A stretch of 64,000 nt of DNA from contig NZ_JAHPZX010000008.1 of NCBI RefSeq assembly GCF_021325795.1, positions 186,001 through 250,000 on the forward strand, given 5' to 3'. The first letter of the stretch is position 1. Every line of letters starts with the position of its first letter. The notes beneath the pieces were generated by a model, which worked only from the letters and a program-made list of their open reading frames with translations, had not been told where the DNA came from and did no database searches. This document shows positions 25,620 through 33,704 of this stretch, one piece after another. Source of the DNA: Bordetella sp. LUAb4. GTDB lineage: Bacteria; Pseudomonadota; Gammaproteobacteria; Burkholderiales; Burkholderiaceae_B. A program made the translations under genes and the position numbers.

Positions 25620-26291
25620 GTGCTCACCAGTTTGAATGGTTCTGCCGCGCGCGCCAATTTCTATGGCCCCGCGTTTGCTGTCCCCGACACCCTTCCCGCT
25701 ACCGTCTGGCAGGCCATCACCGCGTCCCCGCCTACGGCCGCGCCGCAGAACGCGGGTGAAACGCCGCCCACACCCATCCTGACCCGTGCATCGACGGAGA
25801 TCTTCAATGGCGACATTCCGATCACCAAGGAAACCATCAGCCCCATCGACCTGGGAATGCTTAACTACCTGCGAGCCTTTCCTCCCCGCTCCAAGGCTGC
25901 GTATCGACACGTTCGGCCTGTCCTGAAAAAGCTGCTCAAGCCCTACCTGGCCTATGCGACCGCGCAGATACTGGCCCAGATCAACGAAGCCACGAAAGAC
26001 CACGCCGTGCGTATCACGGCCATTCATATCCAAGGCACCACGCCCGTGAATATGGTGAAGCGTAAAGACAAGCGCACGTACCTGATGGGCACGACGATCG
26101 GCCACTTGCTCAAGCGCGAGCTGATCAGGCTGGGCATAGACAAGGACGCCATCAAGACGGCCCGCGGCACTATCGACTCGGACTGGCGCTTGAACGTGCG
26201 TATCCATGGGGATATGACGGCCTGCCATGGCAACGCCGTCCCTGTGCCAAGCGTGAAGCCGCGCGCGCCCAACTTGTCCCGTTACGTCTGA
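25620..26291 (+). CDS. Uncharacterised protein, family member C of five
   Basis: 223 residues from a GTG at 25620, chosen because GGAG lies seven bases before it and no in-frame ATG occurs until far inside. About 90 low-complexity residues precede a helix (PVLKKLLKPYLAYATAQILAQINEAT), strand (VRITAIHIQG), helix (TTIGHLLKRELIRLGIDKDAIK) and strand (WRLNVRIHG). This order matches the proteins at 19062, 23715, 26307 and 27051. The gene at 26307 follows after 15 bases, so the two are probably co-transcribed. Confidence 0.6.
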   Translation: MLTSLNGSAARANFYGPAFAVPDTLPATVWQAITASPPTAAPQNAGETPPTPILTRASTEIFNGDIPITKETISPIDLGMLNYLRAFPPRSKAAYRHVRPVLKKLLKPYLAYATAQILAQINEATKDHAVRITAIHIQGTTPVNMVKRKDKRTYLMGTTIGHLLKRELIRLGIDKDAIKTARGTIDSDWRLNVRIHGDMTACHGNAVPVPSVKPRAPNLSRYV

Positions 26292-26306
26292 TGGGTGGGA
26301 TAGGCC

Positions 26307-27002
26307 ATGCATGTCACCCACGACAGCCCGTCGTCTCGCCTTGTCGCCTCCCCGCCTCATCCGCCGATACGGACGGCCAGATTTTCCGGCTTCGAGGCCG
26401 GTGACCAAGCCGACGACCTGGCCGGTAATCAGGTAAGCACTCTGGCAAGTAATCCGGCCAACAACCATGCCGTCCTGGGGGATGATGAGCTGCGCTGTCT
26501 GCTGCGGCATCCGCATCCCAAGGGCGTTCTGTTCGCCAATCTGAGCGACAACTGCAAGACAAAACTTCGGACAGTCCTCGCGTCCTTGCCGGATTCGGCC
26601 CCCAAGGAATCGATCGCGCGGCACATCCTGGAGACCCTGCAGCCCGAGATCGAGCGTATGGGCGAACAGATCCTGCACACCATGCGGCGCAACCGGGTCG
26701 CCCACATCACCATCACGGCCAGCGGCGCGCCGCGTCAAGGCGCGGTCCTTGGCATGACGCCCAGCGAGATGGGCAAAGCCATGGCGGACGCCTTGCTTGC
26801 CTATCTGGCCAGCCACCGCTCCGAGCACGACGAAACCCCGCGTGACCAGACCGAGGCGGCCGTATCCTTCTCGATCATCGCCCAGTCATCCAGGGAGTGG
26901 GACATGCATGCCAACGTGGCATTCACCATCGATATCGAAGACGTCCGTCGCTGCACGCCCCGCTTGATTCCCGCGAGCTACGTCGGCCGGCGCTACGGCT
27001 AG
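26307..27002 (+). CDS. Uncharacterised protein, family member D of five
   Basis: 231 residues. The N-terminal 75 residues are Pro/Ser/Asn-rich. Then comes LRCLLRHPHPKGVLFANLSDNCK, a helix (HILETLQPEIERMGEQILHTMRRN), strand (VAHITITASG), helix (MGKAMADALLAYLASHR) and two strands (AVSFSIIAQ, VAFTIDIED). Of the five relatives its helix-strand junction is closest to that of the protein at 27051 (LRPRVERLGKQVIARFEQ). No signal peptide or membrane segment is seen. Confidence 0.65.
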   Translation: MHVTHDSPSSRLVASPPHPPIRTARFSGFEAGDQADDLAGNQVSTLASNPANNHAVLGDDELRCLLRHPHPKGVLFANLSDNCKTKLRTVLASLPDSAPKESIARHILETLQPEIERMGEQILHTMRRNRVAHITITASGAPRQGAVLGMTPSEMGKAMADALLAYLASHRSEHDETPRDQTEAAVSFSIIAQSSREWDMHANVAFTIDIEDVRRCTPRLIPASYVGRRYG

Positions 27003-27050
27003 CGCCTTCATCCCCCTTTCATCCCTTCAAAGAACTACGGCATAAGGAAT

Positions 27051-27602
27051 ATGAACGTGAATATGCAAGTAAGCAGCTCCATCCCCTTCGATCCGCCGGG
27101 CACTGGCGACACCGTGCGGGCGCGCAGGGAAACGCTCGCGGTTTGTCCGTTCGAAGAACAGGCCGGCCTACTGATTGCGTTGGCGGCGACGGGCGCAGGT
27201 CCGCGGGACGATACGCCGGCACAACCCTCGGAAGCCTGGATCAGGCGGCAACTCGATGTCCTGGAAAGTGCCCCTGCCAAAAACACGTATCCCGAGATGC
27301 TGGAGCAACTGCGCGACGCGCTGAGGCCACGGGTGGAAAGGCTGGGCAAGCAGGTCATCGCCCGCTTCGAACAGACACCCGGCGCCAGCGAAATCGGCCT
27401 CGGCGGCAACGCCAATATGAACGCCATGAACGACCCACCGGCGGATGTCAACGGCGGAAAGTTCATCGCCGAAGAAGTGAAGCGCTATGTCCTGGAGCAA
27501 ACCAGCGCCTCCATCCCGCCGGAAAAGATCAAGACCCAGGGGATGAGTGGCAAGGGTTATATCTTCTGCGCGGTGGTACCGGAGCGCGGTAATACGGCTT
27601 GA
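27051..27602 (+). CDS. Uncharacterised protein, family member E of five
   Basis: 183 residues, with TAAGGA before the ATG. A disordered start contains VCPFEEQAGLLIALAATGAG, similar in place to the LRCLLRHPHPKG block of the preceding protein. Then comes a helix (EMLEQLRDALRPRVERLGKQVIARFEQ), a short glycine-rich strand (EIGLGGN), helix (KFIAEEVKRYVLEQT) and strand (GYIFCAVVP). It lies 48 bases after the gene at 26307 and probably shares its transcript. Confidence 0.65.
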   Translation: MNVNMQVSSSIPFDPPGTGDTVRARRETLAVCPFEEQAGLLIALAATGAGPRDDTPAQPSEAWIRRQLDVLESAPAKNTYPEMLEQLRDALRPRVERLGKQVIARFEQTPGASEIGLGGNANMNAMNDPPADVNGGKFIAEEVKRYVLEQTSASIPPEKIKTQGMSGKGYIFCAVVPERGNTA

Positions 27603-27785
27603 TCACATCCCGCCCGCCGATGGCCACGGGGCCTGGTTTCAACGGATTTCATGAATTCCCATTCCGAAATCGATTGAAATAAGCGCCTCGCGGCAAGGGC
27701 TTCCAGGACGGTGCGTTACGCAGATAATGAAATCGCACTGCACGCATCCAGCCACGGATGCCAGTTCCAGGAAGGAGCATCGAAT

Positions 27786-28163
27786 ATGAAAACCATTGCC
27801 AAGATCGCCACGTCCGCCGGTGTTGCGTTGATCGTCAGCCTGGGCGCCATGACCGTACCGGCCGTCGCGCACGCCGATGTCAGCATCAACATCGGTGTCG
27901 CTCCCCCGCCGCCGCGCGTGGAAGTCGTACCGGCGCCGCGTGCGGGGTATATCTGGGCGCCGGGTCATTGGGAGTGGCGCCGCGACCATCACGTCTGGAT
28001 CGGCGGCAGTTGGTTGCGGGCACGTCCCGGTTATGCCTATCGCGCTCCGCAATGGCGCCAGGACCACGGCCGCTGGGTCTATGCCGCGTCGCGTTGGGAT
28101 CGTGACGGCGACGGCGTTCCCGACCGCCACGACCGCCGTCCCGACAATCCCCATCGCCATTGA
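27786..28163 (+). CDS. YXWGXW-type exported protein
   Basis: 125 residues. A Sec signal peptide ends near residue 30 (AVAHADV). The mature part has repeated aromatic motifs of the YXWGXW class (GYIWAPGHWEW, HVWIGGSWL, GRWVYAASRWD) and a His/Arg-rich end with a DRDGDGVPDRHD calcium-loop-like stretch. Such proteins are secreted and of unknown role. A strong inverted-repeat terminator begins 56 bases after its stop. Confidence 0.8.
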   Translation: MKTIAKIATSAGVALIVSLGAMTVPAVAHADVSINIGVAPPPPRVEVVPAPRAGYIWAPGHWEWRRDHHVWIGGSWLRARPGYAYRAPQWRQDHGRWVYAASRWDRDGDGVPDRHDRRPDNPHRH

Positions 28164-28218
28164 GCGGCATCTGATGAAAGGCTAGCGCCGCCGGCATCCC
28201 CGCCCTGGCCCTGGCCTC

Positions 28219-28259
28219 GGAAAGGAAGCGGCCCCGCATTGCGGGGCCGCTTCCTTTCC
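28219..28259. terminator. Bidirectional terminator, 19-bp perfect stem
   Basis: A perfect 19-base inverted repeat with a three-base loop (ATT). The inner half is GC-rich and the outer arms are GGAAAGGAAG and CTTCCTTTCC. It lies between the convergent genes ending at 28163 and 28365 and can terminate both. The T run is interrupted by C, so it is not a canonical U tract. Confidence 0.8.
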
Positions 28260-28364
28260 AGGCCGATAGTCCGGTGCGTGCTGGCGCCGGCATTGAGCAA
28301 GCGACTATCACCCGATTGCCTGCCTGGTTCGTGTAGGGGCTAGTCAGGCCCCTGTCCCGGCCTG

Positions 28365-30272
28365 TCAACCAAAAGTGAAGGCGTAGGCCGATACGCCCGG
28401 GTCGAGGAATTCGATGGCGAAGGTGTGATCGCCCACCGCGCCCGGCTGGCGCAGCAATTGGTAGAGCCGCTGCTCGGTGACCGTGCCGCTGCCATCGGCG
28501 GCAACGTCCGCGCCGTGGGCATCGCCAGGCGCTTTGCCATCGACCGTCACGCGGAAACGGACGGGCTTGTGGTCAGCTCCCGGGCCAAGCACCAGATGCA
28601 GATCGCGCGCATGGAAGCGGTAGACGATGCGGCCGCCGGACTGATCCAGACGTGCCTGTTCATCTTCCACGATCCAATGGCCGGCCAGGCCCCATTGATT
28701 CAATTTCAGCTTGTCCGGCGCCGTGTAAGTCGCCGGGTCGTCGTGCGTCACGCGGCCGGACGCGAAACGTTCAGCACGCGCATAGCCAAGATACGTTTCT
28801 GGCGATCCGACTTCGGCCATGTCGGGCGCCAATTGCGCACCCTGGCCGCGCACGTCGGCCACCTGGGTGGAGACGTCGCGCGCGCCGGCCTCGCGCAGCA
28901 ATTGCTGGATGACGCGTTCGGACTGGTCGTATTCGCCTTCGCCGAAATGGTGATGGCGAATGCGGCCTTGAGCGTCGATGAAGTAATGCGCGGGCCAGTA
29001 CTGATTGTTGAAAGCGCGCCAGATCGCATAGTTGTTGTCGACGGCGATGGGGTAGTCCAGGCCCAGCTTGGCAGCGGCGCGCTTGACGTTGTCGGCATCG
29101 CGTTCGAAAGCGAACTCGGGAGCGTGCACGCCTATGACTACCAGGCCCTGGTCTCGGTACTTGTCAGCCCAGGCTTTGACGTAGGGCAAAGCGCGCAGGC
29201 AGTTGATGCAGGAGTAAGTCCAGAAGTCGACCAGCACCACCTTGCCACGCAATTGCGCCATGTCGAGGGGCGGCGAGTTGAGCCATTGCACCGCGCCGCT
29301 CAGGGCGGGGGCCGGGCCCTCGTCAGGCAAGGAGAGCGATTGAGTGGCCTTGGCTTGCATGGCACCGGTCATCGCGCCCCCGGTCATGGCACCGCCGGTC
29401 ATGGCGCCGCCGTTCATTGCAGCGCCGCTCATCGCACCGCCGTTCATTGCACCGCCGTTCATCGCGCCGCCGTTCATCGCACCGCCGACGGCCCCCGTCA
29501 TCGCGCCGCCTGGCGCCGCGCCATCACCGCCTGCCGCGCCCGGCACCTTGTCTCCCGCCAGGCGGGCCACCAGCGACTGCTCCAGGCTGCCCGTCGACGC
29601 GGTCGACACCTGCGCCAACACGCCCGTATCCCAGCCCAGTGAAATCGCGGCCACGCCCCCCAGCATCAACACACCCAGTCCGCGCCGCACCCACTCGCCG
29701 GCGCCCAGCGATCGCTTCATCGCGCTGAAGACGCGGCCGCCCGCCAGCAGGGCCAGCCCCAGGGAAGTCGCCGCGCCCGCCGCATACGCCAGCAGCAGCA
29801 CCGTGCTGCCCACGTTGGCCCCTTGCAGCGCGGCACCGGTCAGCACCAGGCCCAGGATGGGGCCCGCGCAAGGCGCCCACAGCAAGCCGGTGGCCACGCC
29901 CAGCAACAGGGCGGCCCAGGGACGCCCCTGCCCATCCTGGGCAGTCTGCGACAAGCGATTGCCCACCGACACCAGAGGCTGGGTCAGCCGTTCCGACACA
30001 TGGGGGAAGAGCAGCGCCAGCGCGAAGAAAGCCATCAGGGCCAGGGCCAGCCAACGCCCGTACTGATTGGCCGTGACCACCCAGCCGCCGCCGACCGCCG
30101 CCAGGGAAGCCACCAAGGCGAAGGTCAGCGCCATGCCGATCAGCAGCGGCAAGCCGCTGCGCCGGAACGGCTGGCTGGCGCTGGAGAACACGAAGGGCAG
30201 GACGGGCAGGATGCAAGGGCTGACTATGGTCAGCGCGCCACCCAGATAGGCAAGGAGAATGAGCAGCAGCAT
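28365..30272 (-). CDS. DipZ-like thiol-disulfide protein (CcdA + thioredoxin fusion)
   Basis: 635 residues from the ATG at 30272, preceded by GGAG at eight bases. Residues 1-220 form a CcdA-like membrane unit with Cys20 (VSPCILPVLPF) and Cys135 (LWAPCAGPILG). Residues 255-305 are a Gly/Ala/Met linker with ten Met. A thioredoxin-like domain follows with Cys355-Ile-Asn-Cys358 (FWTYSCINCLRALPYV), then a C-terminal beta domain ending AIEFLDPGVSAYAFTFG. Such proteins carry reducing power across the membrane to periplasmic thiols. The Met-rich linker is unusual for the family and could bind copper (inference). Confidence 0.88.
   Translation of the reverse strand: MLLLILLAYLGGALTIVSPCILPVLPFVFSSASQPFRRSGLPLLIGMALTFALVASLAAVGGGWVVTANQYGRWLALALMAFFALALLFPHVSERLTQPLVSVGNRLSQTAQDGQGRPWAALLLGVATGLLWAPCAGPILGLVLTGAALQGANVGSTVLLLAYAAGAATSLGLALLAGGRVFSAMKRSLGAGEWVRRGLGVLMLGGVAAISLGWDTGVLAQVSTASTGSLEQSLVARLAGDKVPGAAGGDGAAPGGAMTGAVGGAMNGGAMNGGAMNGGAMSGAAMNGGAMTGGAMTGGAMTGAMQAKATQSLSLPDEGPAPALSGAVQWLNSPPLDMAQLRGKVVLVDFWTYSCINCLRALPYVKAWADKYRDQGLVVIGVHAPEFAFERDADNVKRAAAKLGLDYPIAVDNNYAIWRAFNNQYWPAHYFIDAQGRIRHHHFGEGEYDQSERVIQQLLREAGARDVSTQVADVRGQGAQLAPDMAEVGSPETYLGYARAERFASGRVTHDDPATYTAPDKLKLNQWGLAGHWIVEDEQARLDQSGGRIVYRFHARDLHLVLGPGADHKPVRFRVTVDGKAPGDAHGADVAADGSGTVTEQRLYQLLRQPGAVGDHTFAIEFLDPGVSAYAFTFG
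29358..29510 (-). repeat. In-frame 15-bp repeats encoding (NGGAM)n in dipZ-like gene
   Basis: Degenerate 15-base units encode a run of NGGAM, SGAAM and TGGAM pentapeptides. Met residues fall at 258, 266, 271, 276, 281, 286, 291, 296, 301 and 305. The unit is five codons, so slippage changes linker length without breaking the frame. Confidence 0.85.
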
Positions 30273-30676
30273 GATCGGGACTCCGGGGACATCATCATAA
30301 GGATATGAAGCCAGGCCCTTGGCCCAGCGGATGTCCGCAGCGTAGCCCCGGGCCACGCTTGAAGTCCTCACGCAGAGTTAAACATTCCGTTATAGGTTGC
30401 CCCCGTACCGCCCGGAGCGCGGCCCCCCAGGGGGCGACACCCGCTACGCGGCGTCCGCGCTCTGGGCCGGACTATTAAGTCGCGGGGGGACTCTCCGCGA
30501 CATCACCTGTCTTGCCGCTAGGGCTGGCGTCCCGGCGCCTGAAAAGAACGCCGCATTTGCGCGCGGCAACTCGCGAGCCATGCCCAAAAACAGATTGCCG
30601 GTAGCTGTCGACGATCACCGGCATATCGCCGCCTTGGATAGCGCGGCGACTCAGCCGCCTAAGCCGCCATTGCGGC
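30273..30676. other. 404-base intergenic region, nothing recognised
   Basis: It separates the dipZ-like gene from the end of the binding-protein gene, both on the - strand, so it should hold the dipZ promoter and perhaps a terminator. It is GC-rich with short self-complementary runs (CCCCCCAGGGGG at about 30422). I see no ORF with family features, no RNA gene and no clear T-tract terminator. Confidence 0.4.
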
Positions 30677-31573
30677 TCAGGCTTTGGCGGGCGCGACGGC
30701 GGCGCCTTCTATGTTGTGGCGCTGCAAAGCCTCGGCGACGAAACCATTGGCTTTCATTTCTTCGACGAAAGCGCTCAGGACCTGGGCCGCGTCGTCGCCG
30801 CGTCCCTTGGGCAAGCCCATGGCCTGGCGGATCACCATGAAGCTGCCTGGCACCATGCGCAGGCCCGGGATCCGCTTCAAATCATGTTCCAACTGCTGGC
30901 GCACCCCGGCCGCCACGTCCGCCTTCTCCGCGATGAAGGTGTCGACCACGGCGGGCGACGTGGGCGCGCGCATCAGCGTGGCCTGCTTGATTTCACGCGT
31001 CAGATACAAGTCGTACGCACTGCCCTTGCCCACCATCACGGTCCGTCCCGGCACATCGACCTCAGCGATCTCGCGCACGGGCGAATCCTCGCGCACGGCG
31101 TACGCGCCTTCGATCAGGACATAGGCGTCCGTGAAAGCAATGCCCGCGCCGCGCACCGGATCGATGGCGAAGAAGCCGATGTCGGCCTGCTCGGCCGTCA
31201 CCGCATCCACGGACTTGCCCGCGCTGTCGAACACCACCAGATCCAGTTGCACGCCCAGGCGTTCGGCAAAGGCATGCGCCAGGTCGACTGACACCCCCGC
31301 GGCGCCTGTAGCAGGGTCGCGCCGTGCCAGGATGGGATTGCCGACGTTGATGGACGCGCGCAGACGCCCCGTCGGGGTGAACTTGGCGACGATGGAGGAA
31401 TCGATGGAAGAAGTCATGGGCTTTCCGTTTCTACGTTCAGGTGAAGCAGGAGATTGAGACGACGCGGCGCCACCTTGTGCGGCGGCGTCGCGATAGACAG
31501 CGGGCGCCACCAAGCCCCCGGCGGCGGTGAGCAGACAGCGCTCGACAAACCTTCTACGCGACAAGCTGGACAT
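30677..31573 (-). CDS. ABC-type solute-binding protein (family 3)
   Basis: 298 residues. The N-terminus has a twin-arginine-like signal (LSRRRFVERCLLTAAGG). The body has family-3 amino-acid-binding blocks: LRASINVGNPILARRDPATGAAGVSVDLAHAFAERLGVQLDLVVFDSAGKSVDAV, then ADIGFFAIDPVRGAGIAFTDAYV. No permease or ATPase is encoded nearby. It is the last gene of the leftward series starting at 35872. The ligand is unknown. Confidence 0.85.
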   Translation of the reverse strand: MSSLSRRRFVERCLLTAAGGLVAPAVYRDAAAQGGAASSQSPASPERRNGKPMTSSIDSSIVAKFTPTGRLRASINVGNPILARRDPATGAAGVSVDLAHAFAERLGVQLDLVVFDSAGKSVDAVTAEQADIGFFAIDPVRGAGIAFTDAYVLIEGAYAVREDSPVREIAEVDVPGRTVMVGKGSAYDLYLTREIKQATLMRAPTSPAVVDTFIAEKADVAAGVRQQLEHDLKRIPGLRMVPGSFMVIRQAMGLPKGRGDDAAQVLSAFVEEMKANGFVAEALQRHNIEGAAVAPAKA

Positions 31574-31710
31574 TTTGCCTTCTCCTTATTTTCAGCCCGC
31601 TTAAATTTCGGTCGGCTGATTTTCCGTTGGCTGATTTCAGCCAGCTCGGTTTCAGCCAATTTCCCAGGCGTTTTTGAAGGCTTCGACTATCCGCCTTTCG
31701 GCGCGTGGAT
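31574..31710 (-). promoter_or_regulatory. Gap with repeated GGCTGA / TCAGCC elements
   Basis: Five copies of GGCTGA or its complement lie within about 70 bases. TTGGCTGA and TCAGCCAA form a perfect 8-base inverted repeat at about 31635-31668. TAAGGAG precedes the ATG at 31573. It may be a regulator site or an mRNA hairpin. Neither is proven. Confidence 0.35.
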
Positions 31711-32478
31711 TCAAGCGCTATAACGCACGGTTTCGCCACCACAGCAAAGGTCGACCAGACCGCCTTCCAGTGTTTCGCCAAACCACGTACGAATGGCGGC
31801 ACGCCGCTCCCCCACGTATTCGGGTTGACCGTCAGCATCGAGCAGCATGCACAGGTCGTGGCCCGGCACCAGCAACGTGGCCGGCACCCGTTTCCAATAA
31901 TCCCAGATGATCGCCAGGCTGGCCCGGCTGGCATCCAGGTCGGCGGTGTCCGCCACCGTCATCGACAGCAGTTCGGCGCGATTCTTGGCGGCATCGCCGG
32001 TGAACAGAATGGGACGTTGCGCGGCGACGTAGAACAGCAGATGGCCGGGCGTATGGCCAGGCGCGTCGATGGCGGTGAAGCCCGGCAGGAACGCGTCGCC
32101 ATGCCGCACACGGCGCACGCGGCTGGATGCGGCGAGTTCGCGTACATAGAGTTCGGGCAGCGGATTGAAGCCCGGTGGCTGGGCCGCGGCCCAATTCAGC
32201 TCGATGTCGCCGATCCACACCGTGGCGTTGGGGAACAGCGTGAAGTTCACCGCGTGATCGTAATGCGCATGCGTCAGCACCACGTCGGTGATGTCCTGCG
32301 CCTTCACGCCTAGTTCGTCCAGTTGCTTGTGCAGATAATGGCGTACGCCGAACGCCCCCACGTCGACCAGGATCTGCCGGCCTTGGCCGCGCAGCAGTGT
32401 GGTGGTGCTCCAGCCCAGGCCGCCGTGGAACAGTGCGCGGCCAGGAAAGCCTTGTACCAATACATCGATGTCGTACAT
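31711..32478 (-). CDS. Metallo-beta-lactamase-fold hydrolase
   Basis: 255 residues. The zinc site His70-Ala-His72-Tyr-Asp74-His75 (THAHYDH) is complete, and further ligands follow at APGHTPGHL, TGDAAKN and VPGHD. Lactonases and N-acyl-homoserine-lactone hydrolases share this layout. Neighbouring Bug and dehydrogenase genes make a catabolic lactone hydrolase as plausible as quorum quenching. It starts 15 bases after the upstream Bug gene stop. Confidence 0.85.
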   Translation of the reverse strand: MYDIDVLVQGFPGRALFHGGLGWSTTTLLRGQGRQILVDVGAFGVRHYLHKQLDELGVKAQDITDVVLTHAHYDHAVNFTLFPNATVWIGDIELNWAAAQPPGFNPLPELYVRELAASSRVRRVRHGDAFLPGFTAIDAPGHTPGHLLFYVAAQRPILFTGDAAKNRAELLSMTVADTADLDASRASLAIIWDYWKRVPATLLVPGHDLCMLLDADGQPEYVGERRAAIRTWFGETLEGGLVDLCCGGETVRYSA

Positions 32479-32493
32479 GTCTCGCTCCGTCTT

Positions 32494-33531
32494 TTATTGT
32501 GCGGTCACGCCGGCCTGCTGGATGAGCTTGCGAAAGCGCTCCAGGTCATCGCGCAGGGTCTGCGCGAACGCCTCGGGTGTGCCCGCCACGATATCGTTGC
32601 CGCCCTCCGTTTCCAGCTTGTGCACGACATCCGGCATTCTCACGGCCTTGACCGCCGCGTCGTGCAGACGCGCGATGATGCGTGGATCGGTTCCCGCCGG
32701 CGCCAGCAAACCCTGGAACTGAGTGACGTTGAAATCCTTATAACCCAACTCCTCCATGGTGGGCAGGTCCGGCAGCACACCCGCGCGCTTGGGACCAGAC
32801 ACGGCATAGCCGCGCAGCCGGCCGCCGCGGATGTGCGGCACCGAAGTGACCACCGTATCGAAGGTGAATGTCAGCTGGCCGCCAAGGACATCGGTCAGCG
32901 CCTGCGCATTGCCCTTGTAGGGCGCGTGGGTCAGCTTGGTGCCGGTCATCACGCCCAGCAGCTCTCCCGCCAGATGGCCGCCGGAACCGATGCCGGCCGA
33001 CCCATACGTCACCTGGCCGGGATGCGCCTTGGCCTCGCGCACCAGTTCGTCCACGCCGCGGATGGGAGATTTCGCCGGCACGACCAGCACGTATTGATAG
33101 CTGGTGAGTTGCGAGATCGGTGCCAGGTCTTTCAGCGGATCGTAGGGCGTGCTTTTGTACAGCGAGGGATTGACCACCAGCGGACCGCTGGCATCGAGTA
33201 GCAGCGTATAGCCATCGGGGGCGGCCTTGACCACCATGTCGGTGCCTATCATGCCGTTGGCGCCCGGCTTGTTTTCCACCACCAGGGCGACACCCAGGTC
33301 CATGGACATTTTCTGCGCCACCACGCGTGCGGTGATGTCGGCCGCCCCGCCGGCCACATAGGGCACGATCAGGCGGATGGGACGTTCAGGATAGTCGGCC
33401 CGTGCCGGCGCGCCGGCCAGCAGGCTTGCCCCCGCCAGCGCCAGCAAGGCGGCCAGGCGCCGGGCCGCAGCACGGCGTCCGCCTGGCGGTGTCCTGGGGA
33501 TGCCCGGTACTGAAACTAGGCTTGAATGCAT
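32494..33531 (-). CDS. Bug/TctC-family periplasmic receptor
   Basis: 345 residues. An unusually long leader (about 45 residues, two hydrophobic-rich parts with RRAAARR between) precedes ADYPERPIRLIVPY. Family blocks are VAGGAADITAR, VVENKPGANG, APDGYTLLL and HAPYKGNAQ. A shorter start may be used. It is part of the leftward group with the Ldh2-type gene upstream and the metallo-hydrolase downstream. Confidence 0.88.
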   Translation of the reverse strand: MHSSLVSVPGIPRTPPGGRRAAARRLAALLALAGASLLAGAPARADYPERPIRLIVPYVAGGAADITARVVAQKMSMDLGVALVVENKPGANGMIGTDMVVKAAPDGYTLLLDASGPLVVNPSLYKSTPYDPLKDLAPISQLTSYQYVLVVPAKSPIRGVDELVREAKAHPGQVTYGSAGIGSGGHLAGELLGVMTGTKLTHAPYKGNAQALTDVLGGQLTFTFDTVVTSVPHIRGGRLRGYAVSGPKRAGVLPDLPTMEELGYKDFNVTQFQGLLAPAGTDPRIIARLHDAAVKAVRMPDVVHKLETEGGNDIVAGTPEAFAQTLRDDLERFRKLIQQAGVTAQ

Positions 33532-33565
33532 GATGTCTCCTCACGCGCTGTTCCCCGCGCGTTGC

Positions 33566-33655
33566 GCTTTGCTGCGTTGTGCTTTGCTGCGTTGTGCTTT
33601 GCTGCGTTGTGCTTTGCTGCGTTGTGCTTCACTGCGTTGTGCTTCACTGCGTTGT
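33566..33655. repeat. Six 15-bp tandem repeats before a Bug gene
   Basis: GCTTTGCTGCGTTGT occurs four times without mismatch, then twice with TTC-AC substitutions. It lies in the 173-base gap between the Ldh2-type gene and the Bug gene at 33531, close to the latter's start. Copy number may affect spacing or mRNA structure upstream of the receptor. Confidence 0.9.
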
Positions 33656-33704
33656 GCCTCGTGTTTGCCGTCGCGCGCCGGCAGCGAGCCACCGGCGCCC
33701 GCGC

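Noticed and set aside
31711-32478. Calling the metallo-hydrolase an AHL lactonase (AiiA)
   Set aside because: The HxHxDH motif is shared by many MBL-fold families; the catabolic context does not point to quorum quenching.
33566-33655. CRISPR array
   Set aside because: The 15-bp units are adjacent without unique spacers, so it is a plain tandem repeat.
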